Assembly (NCBI RefSeq): GCF_963082495.1
Contig: NZ_CAUJAN010000004.1
Span: 1-64,000, forward strand
Length of the DNA: 64,000 nt
Source: Methanobrevibacter sp. V74
Lineage (GTDB): Archaea; Methanobacteriota; Methanobacteria; Methanobacteriales; Methanobacteriaceae
Direction: 5' to 3'
A program made the translations under genes and the position numbers. The notes under the pieces were generated by a model that had not been told where the DNA came from, did not search any database, and saw nothing but the letters and a program-made list of their open reading frames with translations. Of this stretch, positions 43,174-53,361 are shown piece by piece. The stretch's first letter is position 1. Each line of letters begins with the position of its first letter.

Positions 43174-43725
43174 ATGAAAGTAAGTAAAACATTGATAATA
43201 TGTTTAAGTATATTTTTTGTAATAATCACTTCAAGTATGGTCTTTGCAGGAAATACTATGGTTGATGAATCTGATGATTCAGGAAATATTTCTTCATTAG
43301 ATGATAACGAAACTGATGATTCAGGAAATATTTCTTCATTAGATGATAACGAAACTGATGATTCAGGAAATATTTCTTCATTAGATGATAACGAAACTGA
43401 TGATTCGGAGAATATTACTGATGATATTGTTCTATTAGATGATAACGAAACTGATGATTCGGAGAATATTACTGATGATATTGTTCCAATAGATGATAAC
43501 GAAACTGATGATTCGGAGAATATTACTGATGATATTGTTCCAATAGATGATAACGAAACTGATGATTCAGGAAATATTACTTCAGTAAAGGATAATCTAA
43601 GAACCGATAATAATCGGAATGAGGATGGACAATTATCCTATTTAAATAAACATCATACTGGAAATCCTATAATTTTAGCATTATTAGCTCTTTCAGCAGT
43701 TTGTTTTGTATCTAAAAGAAAATAA
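43174..43725 (+). CDS. Secreted acidic repeat protein with C-terminal anchor
   Basis: 183 residues. Signal peptide (KTLIICLSIFFVIITSSMVF), then tandem acidic repeats: three 14-residue units DDNETDDSGNISSL, then 18-residue units DDNETDDSENITDDIVPI, then a spacer. Nearly every unit carries two N-x-S/T sequons (NET, NIS, NIT), the archaeal N-glycosylation site. The C-terminus HHTGNPIILALLALSAVCFV plus SKRK is a membrane anchor like those of Methanobrevibacter adhesins. GAGGTG ribosome site. It lies alone between inverted insertion-sequence copies B and C and appears intact. Probable surface glycoprotein. Confidence 0.85.
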   Translation: MKVSKTLIICLSIFFVIITSSMVFAGNTMVDESDDSGNISSLDDNETDDSGNISSLDDNETDDSGNISSLDDNETDDSENITDDIVLLDDNETDDSENITDDIVPIDDNETDDSENITDDIVPIDDNETDDSGNITSVKDNLRTDNNRNEDGQLSYLNKHHTGNPIILALLALSAVCFVSKRK

Positions 43726-43820
43726 ATTTATTAATTAAATTAAAAATTTTAGTTTTAAACATTAATTAAAATTTAAGGAAGTTAAAGTTCATGAATGAAC
43801 TTTATACTTTTATTAATTTT

Positions 43821-44895
43821 GGCTCTTTCAAAAACTTGTGTGATTTTTTTCTTTTTCATTTTTTTATGTTCCAATAATTTAGTTTTGGCATGAATCTTGT
43901 TAAAAGTCCTTGTTTTATCTTCATTGTTCTTTTTATATGTTTTGGGAATACTTTTTGGAAGATGTTTTCGATTTTATTGTTTGTTGATGGAATATTCGTG
44001 TTTTCAAGGTGGTTCGTTAATTTTTTAAAGTAAGGAATGATGAATTTCCATAGGATTTTGTATTGTGAAGTTGTTTGGAGGGTATTTTTTTATCAATTAA
44101 CATGTCACGTAGTTTTTTAGCATCATCAAGTGTTTCTACATCCAATATTTTTATAAATGTCTTGTTTTAATTCTGTTAAGATTTCTTTTTCTTCATCTGT
44201 TAGTTGGTTTTTATTAAAATAGTCTTTAAATCTTTTTATGTTTTGTTTCACGTGAAATTTGCAGAAATGATGTTTTACTTTTAGTTTATCTATTGCTTCT
44301 CGATATTCATGTTTTAAGTCTGTTTCCTATTGATATTTTTCTTTTGATTTCTTAGTGATTCGTTTAAGAATTGATAAATGGTCTTGGAATCTTCTGATTC
44401 GACTAATTTGACTGAAACTAAAGTATTCAGTTTAACGTCGAATAATGCTAAAAATATAATATCCAAATCCCATTAATTTTAACCCAAAGACTGTCGAATA
44501 AATAATAAACCATAAATAAGTCCAATTTTGATAGTTAAATTGATAATTTGAGTTTTAATAATATGTTTTCTATGCTTTGATGTGAGATTTCGATGTTGTG
44601 TTGATTTTTTAAGTCAAATCGCATTTTGTGGATTTTCACAACCAAATCGAGAAAGATCATCATATTGACGGAATTCAGAAAAAACTCTGGAATAAAATCG
44701 GAAAGTTTATATTCTTTTAACTCCATACAATCATATGGAGCTTTAATATTCTTATTAGACATATTAATATTTAAGTTCCACCTTATATATTAATTTTACT
44801 ACTTTTAAATTAAAAATAAAGAAAAAATTAAACGAAAAAATTTCGTGGCTCAAAAAATAGTAAAAATTCAAATCACACAAGTTTTTGAAAGAGAC
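43821..44895 (-). mobile_element. Insertion sequence copy C, internally deleted
   Basis: Same ends and orientation as copy A but about 310 bases shorter: sequence jumps at about 44625-44635 from the middle of the transposase to its N-terminal part. Shares the TAG and late frameshift lesions. Left flank ttaatttt. Confidence 0.75.
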
Positions 44896-45155
44896 TGATT
44901 TATGTTGAATGCCATCTATTCACATCAACTCTTGGTTTGCTTTTCATTAGCTATTTTTTCATAAGTGCCCGTGAATGCAACTACACAGTCATCATTAAAG
45001 ATTAGACTATGAACTGAATATAAAAACGTACTGTTCATTAAAAGTTCAAGAATTTAAGACAGGAAAAATGCGGATTTAAAACACAGATAAAAAAATAAGT
45101 TTATATAAAATGGAATCTTAGGCCTTCAAAAATCATGATAACAATTGAAGGTTCA
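44896..45155. other. Intergenic stretch
   Basis: No gene recognised. Short spacer between copy C and the second hepT. Confidence 0.4.
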
Positions 45156-45484
45156 TTAAATTAACGGAAGCAACATTTCCTTTAATTCAGTAAGTTCTTC
45201 AGTTAATGTGTGCCATAACACTTCAAATTCGAAATGTTCATATTGATGGGCTGCGAAATTCCTCATGCCTTTGATTTGCTTCCATGGAATACTGTCATGC
45301 TCCTGTTTAAATTCCTCAGACAATCTTCCGACATATTCACCAATTTGAACAATGCACATGCTTGTTGATAACTGAAATGATTGTGATGATTGGAATATCA
45401 GATAATTCCTTCATCCAAAAGGCTATCGGCAATGTCGCAGTATTCAATAATTTTTTCAACATATCTGATATCATTGTTTTTCAT
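45156..45484 (-). pseudogene. hepT: Second HepT toxin, frameshifted in the middle
   Basis: Starts ATG 45484 (NNDIRYVEKIIEYCDIADSL), stops after LLDEGII, and resumes in another frame with CIVQIGEYVGRLSEEF, the motif RNFAAHQY (R-x4-H-x-Y) and a normal C-terminus ending at 45156. Differs in sequence from the copy at 38764 and is broken at a different place. Confidence 0.75.
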
Positions 45485-45767
45485 AAATCAGAACTCCGTC
45501 TTTTTTAATTATTGCTAAAAATGATTTATCTTCTATTCCGGTTGATACCACATCAACATGACAGTGTAAAATTTCTTCCAATTCCTGAACAAAACCTATA
45601 TAATCCAATAAACCTTTAATGTCTCCACGATCAATGAAAAAATCCAAATCACTATCCTCTTTTGCTTCACCACGTGCATAAGAGCCGAATAGACTCATAC
45701 TATCAACACCATATTCCTGAGCAACAGGTATGGCTTTCTGTTTAATTTCCTCAATAGTATAAATCAT
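45471..45767 (-). CDS. mntA: Second MntA nucleotidyltransferase antitoxin
   Basis: 98 residues, GSYARGEAKEDSDLD motif intact. Overlaps the start of the second hepT by 14 bases. Paralogue, not a recent duplicate, of the gene at 39070 (many substitutions). Confidence 0.85.
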   Translation of the reverse strand: MIYTIEEIKQKAIPVAQEYGVDSMSLFGSYARGEAKEDSDLDFFIDRGDIKGLLDYIGFVQELEEILHCHVDVVSTGIEDKSFLAIIKKDGVLIYEKQ

Positions 45768-45839
45768 GAAAAATCACCTTTAATTTAATAGTTAATTATA
45801 ATTTTCATTTATTATAAATTCTTTGAAAATGCAACATTC

Positions 45840-45914
45840 CTAGAAACTTAAGGGTTTTCCAGATGAAATTTTTAATTATTATCATTATTAATAACATTGT
45901 TATATCACGTTTAG
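45840..45914 (+). repeat. Dispersed repeat, copy 2
   Basis: Partner of 34805-34887; starts tagaaacttaag and ends atatcacgtttaga. It lies about 10 bases before insertion-sequence copy D. Confidence 0.6.
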
Positions 45915-45925
45915 AGGAGGATTTG

Positions 45926-47249
45926 GTTTCTTTCAAAAACTTGTGTGATTTGAATTTTTACTAGTTTTTGAGCCATGAAATTTTTTCGTTTAATTTTTTC
46001 TTTATTTTTAATTTAAAAGTAGTAAAATTAATATATAAGGTGGAACTTAAATATTAATATGTCTAATAAGAATATTAAAGCTCCATATGAATGTATGGAG
46101 TTAAAAGAATATAAACTTTCCGATTTTATTCCAGAGTTTTTTCTGAATTCCGCCAATATGATGATCTTTCTCGATTTGGTTGTGAAAAATATTGCTGATA
46201 ATCTATATTAGACTGGAAAAAAGAGGAAAAAACTTATTTTGAAAAATAGAATTAGTATTTTATCCAAGTTGTAAATCAAAAGATGCTGTTAAAAATGGAA
46301 CTTACGAAAGGAAACTAATATTTTTTTAAGAATTGGAGAACAAATTTGTACTATTCAAAAATATAAATGCAAAAAAATGCGGTAAAGTTTTTTTTATATA
46401 CTAATTTATCTTCACTTGTTTATTCTAATTCTAATATTACATTACTGGTTGTTGAGTGTATTGAAAATTTATATCAAATTTTATGGTGCAGGGCTCCCAC
46501 AAAATACGATTTGACTTAAAAAATCAACACAACATCGAAATCTCACACCAAAGCATAGAAAACATATTATTAAAACTCAAATTATCAATTTAACTATCCA
46601 AATTGGACTTATTTATGGTTTATTATTTATTTGACAGTCTTTGGGTTAAAATTAATGGGATTTGGATATTATATTTTTAGCATTATTCGACGTTAAACTG
46701 AATACTTTAGTTTCAGTCAAATTAGTCGAATCAGAAGATTACAAGACCATTTATCAATTCTTAAACGAATCACTAAGAAATCTAAAGAAAAATATCAATA
46801 GGAAACAGACTTAAAACATGAATATCGAGAAGCAATAGATAAACTAAAAGTAAAACATCATTTCTGCAAATTTCACGTGAAACAAAACATAAAAAGATTT
46901 AAAGACTATTTTAATAAAAACCAACTAACAGATGAAGAAAAAGAAATCTTAACAGAATTAAAACAAGACATTTATAAAAATATTGGATGCAGAAACACTC
47001 AATGATGCTAAAAAAACTACGTGACATGTTAATTGATAAAAAAATACCCTCCAAACAACTTCACAATACAAAATCCTATGGAAATTCATCATTCCCAACT
47101 TTAAAAAATTAACAAACCACCTTGAAAACACAAATATTCCATCAACGAACGATAAAACAAGGACTTTTAACAAGATTCATGCTAAAACTAAATTATTGGA
47201 ACATAAAAAAATGAAAAAGAAAAAAATCACACAAGTTTTTGAAAGAGCC
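45926..47249 (+). mobile_element. Insertion sequence copy D, defective
   Basis: Same orientation as copy B, left end slightly decayed (gtttctttc). About 60 bases are missing near 47150 compared with B. Carries the shared TAG and frameshift. Its right end lies two bases before the stop codon of the membrane protein gene at 47251. Confidence 0.75.
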
Positions 47250-47250
47250 A

Positions 47251-48006
47251 TTAAATAATTGACACCATCAATATTACAATAATTATCACTGAAATAAATA
47301 AAAACTTTTTTAAGCCTTCAATTGTTTTTAATTCAAATGGTAAAATTCTATTTAAAATATCTGGAGATAACAGTAAACAACCACAGATAAAAGACAAAAT
47401 AAAATAAAATATTGCAATGTTTACCGGATAACTCTTTAAAAATATGGAATTTAAAATATTATGGGTAGACATTCCTAATGGTCCCATAACAAAGATTGTT
47501 CCAATTAAATAATAAAAAACAGGATGATATCCAAAAACTTTTTTATAATATGCATCTCCATTTTCACATTCAACTTTTAACCATCTTGAATTTTCATTTT
47601 TATAAACATTTAATCGCAAAAACATGAAAATAAATGGAAAATAACTGGTTAAACTAAATGCAATAGCAGAATAAATGCCTCCTTGAACTAAACCTATGCC
47701 AAATGAGGCAAATGATAATCCAATACATAAACATCCTAGTAATATGACCATATGATATGAAAAACCAGAAAATTCAGAATCAAATATTCCATATTTTTCA
47801 TCAATAAAATCTCTTTAGGAATAAATCAGGATGGAATATACTGCTGAAGAAATAATTCCTCCAATTATTATAAAATTTGAAATAATAAAATTATGGGAAA
47901 TGAGGAATAAAATTAATCCTCCAAGTCCCATAATAATAATTCCAATAATAAAACATCGTATAGCACATAATTTAAGTTCATGTTTATTATAAAATTGAAA
48001 TTCCAT
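47251..48006 (-). pseudogene. Multi-pass membrane protein, frameshifted
   Basis: ATG 48006 has GGAGGTG upstream. The first frame encodes two membrane helices and stops at 47815. Skipping to another frame gives RDFIDEKYGIFDSEFSGFSY leading into four further membrane helices up to 47251, so one protein of about 250 residues was split. Family not recognised. Confidence 0.65.
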
Positions 48007-48008
48007 TT

Positions 48009-48142
48009 AATGCACCTCCACTATTAGAAAATTTATCATATAACTGCGAAAATAGAAATTGCAATGATGATAGTCCAAAATTAATTAAAAAATCTTTCCC
48101 ACGTTCTTTGAAAGTTTTATCATCTAAATTCTTATAAATTAT
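48009..48142 (-). pseudogene. Gene fragment cut by an insertion sequence
   Basis: Minus-strand frame reading LIIYKNLDDKTFKERGKDFL then INFGLSSLQFLFSQLYDKFS, ending at about 48009 over the ribosome site of the membrane protein. Its upstream part is replaced by the insertion-sequence end at 48143. Family unknown. Confidence 0.45.
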
Positions 48143-49449
48143 CAACCTTGTAGAAACCATATCAAAATTTATGGTAACATCGAATTTATTTAGTTGTTTT
48201 GTCTAAATAAGTCATATAAATTCTTTATTTTTAATTTTAACATGTTTTTCATTCATTATTATTTTTCACTTGAACATGTACTTAGCAAAAAAATTTTTCC
48301 AAAAATGCTTAGATTTTAATTTTAAGCGATTTAATTACTTTAATTTTTTTACACTTGAAATATAACTTACTACTATCCAAATAATACGATAAATAACTAT
48401 ATATAGTAAAATGGAGAATATATATTAATATGAAGACAAAAATAAAATATTCTCCATATTATTTATTTGAATTCAAGACAGTTAAACCTTTTGGATTTTG
48501 GACTTAAAATTAACAAATGAAACTCAAGAAGAAAAACTATTTTTTCCATTGCTAAACATGAAAATATATGCTGTTAAAATTTTGTTGAATTGACCTATAA
48601 ACTATTTCCAGATGGATTTTTTTCCAAAGTATTTCCTGTGATTACAGGCAATCTATTATGTACAATCAGCCCCGCAATTATTCACTATTTTAGCAATGAA
48701 AACCTATTTAAAGACAACCTATCGCGAAATAATTGAATGTTTGGAGCTTATGGATAAAATAAGAAAATTCCTAGGTCTTAATAAGCTACCACACTTCACA
48801 ACTATTCAAAAAATTCTTTGTAAAAGAATTTCAGACACCATAATTAAAAGATTTAAATGACTTAATTAATTTTTATGCATCCATCAGAATGTAAAATTAG
48901 TTGCCATATGGATGGAACAGGAACACAAGTGACTATGCTGACCATTATTACGCAAAAATAAGGGGAAAATGCAGAAAATGCTTACATTAAAAACCAATAT
49001 TGCAATCAAATGTTGACACACGAATGATCCTAAAATTACGCAGCAAATAAAAGTCCAAAACATGATACACAATTCGCATTACCTTCAATTAGACAATTAA
49101 TACCATACAAACCCCCTATTACATACTAGCAGACAAGGCATATGATTTCCGAAGAAATAAGAAAAATGCATAAAATGAAGAAGTAGGAGCATTCGACCAA
49201 ATACCATTAAAAAAAAGGTGCGACAACAGGACATTATAGATTAAATAGCGCTACAATCCTTCTGGCATGATGTCAATGCACGAAGAATGAATGTTGAAAG
49301 CGTAATTTCCGTAATAAAAAGAAGAATTTAATGGCATTAATTTTAGTAGAAATACAAGACAACAGAATAAAGAAACAAAACTCAAAGATGTATTATATAA
49401 CATTTACAGAACCATACAAATTTTTTAGAAGAGGGTTTCTACAAGGTTG
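48143..49449 (+). mobile_element. Insertion sequence with 16-base inverted ends
   Basis: Ends caaccttgtagaaacc (48143-48158) and ggtttctacaaggttg (49434-49449) are perfect inverted repeats 1.3 kb apart. The interior carries a degraded DDE transposase. The left end interrupts the fragment at 48009-48142, and the right end falls exactly where TnpB similarity stops. A further end copy is at bases 1-16. No target duplication is clear. Confidence 0.65.
48430..49420 (+). pseudogene. Degraded DDE transposase (IS4/IS5-like)
   Basis: ATG 48430 (KTKIKYSPYYLFEFKTVKPF) then many frame changes. Late pieces: RMNVESVISVIKRR and FNGINFSRNTRQQNKETKLK, the usual C-terminal end of IS4/IS5-like DDE transposases. 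Confidence 0.6.
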
Positions 49450-50030
49450 TATTTTTACTGTTTGGTCATTTTTATCGCTTCCTTTTTTTAGTAATTTTTT
49501 GTATTTTTTGCTGGTTTTGAATTTTATTATTCCTAATTTTACTAATTTTAATTTATATGAACCACAGTATTTGTTTTTTGTTAGTCTTACATTGTTATTG
49601 TTGTTTTGTATTCTGAAACTTTCTTTTTTGTTCTTTTTGCTTTTAAATCTGGGATGGGCTGATTTTAAATTAGGATTAAAGTATCTTTTAAATGCTGTAT
49701 TCAAGTCTCTTAGCGTTTGCTGTAAGCTGCTTGACTCAGATAATTCTAAAAAAGTATTATCTTCTTTCAGCATGTCTAAAATGATATTGCATGAAGTATT
49801 ATTGACTTTAATATGTGAATCAAATCCATATTTTATTAATAATTTCTTTGTTTAAAATATTTTATGAAACTTAATGTTTGATTCCATACAAACCTTGAAT
49901 TACCGAAATCTGCTCAATTTTACTAATACTAACAATCTTTTCATCTTTATCATTAAAATCTGCTTTAGATGGATAAATACGGATTTTTAAATTCTTATTA
50001 ACAAATTCAGTAATAATAATCACAACCTAA
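49450..50030 (-). pseudogene. TnpB remnant (IS200/IS605 type)
   Basis: N-terminal half only. Pieces: NKNLKIRIYPSKADF (about 50010), then after frame shifts LRDLNTAFKRYFNP, HPRFKSKKNKKESFRIQ and LVKLGIIKFKTSKKYKKLL, typical of TnpB N-terminal domains. Similarity ends at the insertion-sequence boundary, so the RuvC domain is missing. Confidence 0.75.
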
Positions 50031-50166
50031 ATGATGATAGTTAAGATATTTTTTAAAAGTGTTATACTAAATAATAATATAAATAAGATAATATATAAAA
50101 AAAGTGGTAGAGCGTTTGATAAGTAATATTTTTTACCAAACACACCCTTTTTTTGTGAAATTCATC

Positions 50167-50186
50167 TCCGACCTACAGAGGTCGGA
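50167..50186. other. Perfect hairpin, 8-bp stem with 4-base loop
   Basis: tccgacct-acag-aggtcgga. Its GC content stands out locally. It lies just upstream of the TnpB remnant and just downstream of the ATPase gene, so it could be an IS200/IS605 end hairpin or a terminator for the ATPase gene. Confidence 0.55.
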
Positions 50187-50243
50187 ATATTCTTTCACAT
50201 TTAAGATAAAAGGGAAAATAAATAATATTTCCCAATTAATATT

Positions 50244-51704
50244 TTACATCAATGAAAATATTTTTATTGGCACGAATATTACATTATCAACTTTTTCAAT
50301 TGTTTTTGTTGTATCCGATATAACAATTCCATGTGGAGATTTATACCTCCTTATCGCATCCTTAATTTGATTATCATCCTTATTACCATACCCCACTTCT
50401 ATTGGAATTACTTCATCAAAATCTTTTTTTATTATAAAGTCAACCTTTTGTTTTTTCACTTTATGGGTGTCGTAGAATATACTGAATTCAAAGAACTGTT
50501 CACTATTTTTCAGGTTGACAAGGTTTGATCCGACTAATGTTTCAAGCAATATTCCTTCATATTCTGTTAAGTTTATTGATGAAAATCCAAATTTTGTATT
50601 TATTGCATGCATTATGCTTGGTGTTGCGAAATAATATTGCCATGATTTTTTTGCTCTTGCATTTGCACCAGCATAGGGTTCTATGTGAAATATCAAATGA
50701 GTCTTTTCAAGCAAGTCCATTATTGTACTAACAGTTCCCGCAGAAGTTTTGATTTTATTTGCAAGTGCATTTTGTGAAATGTCCCCAGGATATTTTTCCG
50801 CTAAAAATTTCATTAATCTTAATGCATTTGTTTGTGTATTTGCAGTCAGGTTATTCATTGTCCCTAAATCTTTTGTTACTACAGTTTCAACTGAGTAGTA
50901 TAATTTTTTAAATGCATTTCTGTGATTCGTATCATGCATCACTGATGGAAATCCACCAAATTTAAAATAATTATCCCAATCCATTGAATGATAATTTTTT
51001 AGATTTAATAAATCCTGATTTACCTGCTTTTCTTTTATTATTGCATCATCAACATTACCATTAAATACTAAATCTATTAAATTGTTGGAAATGTCTGTGT
51101 GATAATTATATTTTAATTTTAAGTGTTGTGAATAATTTAAGGGAGTTATTGGATATCTTATCATCCTTCTTGCAGCTTCCGCACTATATTCAAGATTTAT
51201 TGCTGATGAACCTGTGAAAATCGCAAATATGTTTTTAGATTTATCAGTGATTATTTTACCTGAAATTGACCAATCTTTATCAAAGTGTGATTCATCAATT
51301 AATAAAAATAACTTTTCATCAAGTGTTTGTAGTGATGAGTTGTGAAATGTTTTTAGATAATATTTGATGGTATCATAGATGTCACAATCTTCTATTTTAT
51401 TTAATTCTTCACAGGAAAAATATAGTATCTGCTCATACTTGATATTTTTTATATTTAACAAATAGTCATATATCTGAAATAGGATTGTTGTTTTTCCAAC
51501 ACCTCTAAGACCAGGCAATACAATATAACGATTAACATTATTTCCATCAATGAATTCATCTATAAATGTTTTTATTTCTTCAAAATCATTCCTATGGTTA
51601 AATTTAACACCCATATTTGATAATTCATTGTTTAAAGATAAAGGAGTATCTGTTATTTGACTTTGTAAAAAATCATGAATTGAATCTTCATTTTCAGGAT
51701 TCAT
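50244..51704 (-). CDS. AAA ATPase with DUF4143-like C-terminus
   Basis: 485 residues from ATG 51704 (GAGGTGG ribosome site). Walker A PGLRGVGKTT (about 67-76), Walker B LFLLIDESHFD (about 140), sensor TGSSA, and a winged-helix segment (DISQNALANKIKTSAGTVST). The C-terminal domain ends in a PD-(D/E)XK-like strand pair (KVDFII, EVIPIEVGYG). This is the AAA_14/DUF4143 group common in archaea, often in several copies and associated with mobile DNA. Function unknown. Intact, unlike most neighbours. Confidence 0.82.
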   Translation of the reverse strand: MNPENEDSIHDFLQSQITDTPLSLNNELSNMGVKFNHRNDFEEIKTFIDEFIDGNNVNRYIVLPGLRGVGKTTILFQIYDYLLNIKNIKYEQILYFSCEELNKIEDCDIYDTIKYYLKTFHNSSLQTLDEKLFLLIDESHFDKDWSISGKIITDKSKNIFAIFTGSSAINLEYSAEAARRMIRYPITPLNYSQHLKLKYNYHTDISNNLIDLVFNGNVDDAIIKEKQVNQDLLNLKNYHSMDWDNYFKFGGFPSVMHDTNHRNAFKKLYYSVETVVTKDLGTMNNLTANTQTNALRLMKFLAEKYPGDISQNALANKIKTSAGTVSTIMDLLEKTHLIFHIEPYAGANARAKKSWQYYFATPSIMHAINTKFGFSSINLTEYEGILLETLVGSNLVNLKNSEQFFEFSIFYDTHKVKKQKVDFIIKKDFDEVIPIEVGYGNKDDNQIKDAIRRYKSPHGIVISDTTKTIEKVDNVIFVPIKIFSLM

Positions 51705-51724
51705 AATAATCCACCTCTTTAATA

Positions 51725-51769
51725 ATATATTGAATGACAAAATATAAATACTTATTCAATATATTGAAT
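51725..51769. promoter_or_regulatory. Possible operator upstream of the ATPase gene
   Basis: A 16-base palindrome attcaatatattgaat (51754-51769) and a second atattgaatga at 51726-51736, just upstream of the ATPase start. The arrangement suggests a dimeric regulator site; in AT-rich DNA this could be chance. Confidence 0.35.
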
Positions 51770-52246
51770 GATTATATATAAAAGAATATTCAATAAAATC
51801 TACAATATTGGAAAATTTATTACACTTTAAAATGTTTATAACAAAGACAATATACTGAAATAACAATACAAAATATAAACCCCCACCAAAAGAATGCAAA
51901 ATGACCTTGAAAAATAATCATTCATAAAACTTATTTAAATCAAATAAAACAAAAAACGTTAATTTTCAAATTTAAAACTTTGCATTAACCTAAAATAAAT
52001 AAAAAATAATATAAAACAATCAATAGATCATCTAACCCTAAAAAATCAATTAATTTTTTGTTGCCCGTATACTATACAAAATATTTACTACTTTTCGCTC
52101 TCAAATTATAATATAAAACTAAGAAGTATATATATTTTTATTACTTTTATTTTTACCCATTATTTCAAAAATTTTATTACTTGTTTTATATAAGAAAATA
52201 TAATAATTAATATAATAAAAGTGGTGATGAGATGGTACGGAACTTT
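51770..52246. other. Intergenic stretch
   Basis: Very AT-rich; no gene or repeat recognised. It presumably holds the promoter region of the ATPase gene. Confidence 0.45.
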
Positions 52247-53361
52247 TTATAATCTATTTGAGATAGGAGTTTTAGTACTTTTAGAATTTTCATTAAGGTA
52301 ATGTTCAACAAGAATCATGTTTATTTTTTCATCTACAAATTTCGATATTTGTCGAGTATTAATTAAACTCTCAGAAGATATCCTTTAAAGTAGTTAATAA
52401 TTTCTTGGGAATCAATTAATTCTTTATCTTCATCACTTAATAACTCATATTTTTTATTAACTTTATTTGTGAGAATTTTGGTTATAGCATCATTATTTAA
52501 TTTTTTAAATTCAATTATTTTATCAAATCTAAAAAATAGTGGATCCCCTATATTCTTTCTAATGTCTTTAATATTAAGATAATTTGAAGTGCAAATAATA
52601 ATTGAATTTTTCAACGGAACTTTATAATTTGAATCTTCAAATATGCCTTCATCAAATAATTGATAAAAAGCATCATGGAAAACATTAGCTGCTTTATCAA
52701 ATTCATCCAATAAGATTATATTGGATTCACGTTCGAGTAAATCTCTTGCAAAAGACGCTTGCATATGAGCTCCACCAAAAAGGTATTCAGAAAATTTATT
52801 ATTTTGAAACATTGAAAATTGTTTTCTAAATAATTCATCGCCTACAATTTCAGATAAAAATTTTGCTGTTTCAGTTTTTCCAACACCTGATGGTCCATAA
52901 AAAAGCAAACATATAGGTTTATTTCTATTATATCCCATAAGTAAATCATATAATGAAGTTAATAACTCATCTTTAACATGATTTTGGCCCACTATTCTTT
53001 CACTGAACTTTTCATTAATCCTAAGAAACTTTTCGGAGGTTAATTTAGGATAATCATAAATTTCGATTGTTACATCATCATAAATGTTTTCTATCAATCG
53101 TTTAATATTTTCTGGAGGGTTTTGAAGATAAATTTGGTCAAATTCATCTGCTTTCAAAATCATATCAAAATTTTGTATAGCGCTTTCACTTATTCCAGAA
53201 TAATTTTCAGAGTATCCTACTAAATAATCAAAATACTCCAAAGGCCTATTTATTTTGTTATCTACAATTTTCACAAGATCATTTAATAACAAACGATTTC
53301 CAGAAGGGATGTGTTCTTCAAAAGCTTTTTTAGGGCCAATGAAAATGTTTATCTCAACCAT
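52247..53361 (-). pseudogene. Clp-type AAA+ ATPase, frameshifted near the end
   Basis: Walker A YGPSGVGKTETAKFL (about 150), Walker B ILLDEFDKA (about 212), sensor SNYLNIKDI and arginine-finger region DPLFFRFD: the ClpA/ClpB/ClpX-like unfoldase core. A unique N-terminal ~120 residues precedes it. The frame stops at 52363, but a one-base skip at about 52378 gives ISSESLINTRQISKFVDEKI and a stop at 52247, the expected C-terminal small domain. Start overlaps the upstream gene by 8 bases. No protease partner is nearby, so it probably remodels a protein, perhaps its operon partner. Confidence 0.78.

Noticed and set aside
49331-49855. 174-residue plus-strand frame
   Set aside because: Antisense of the TnpB remnant, low-complexity Phe/Leu-rich translation.
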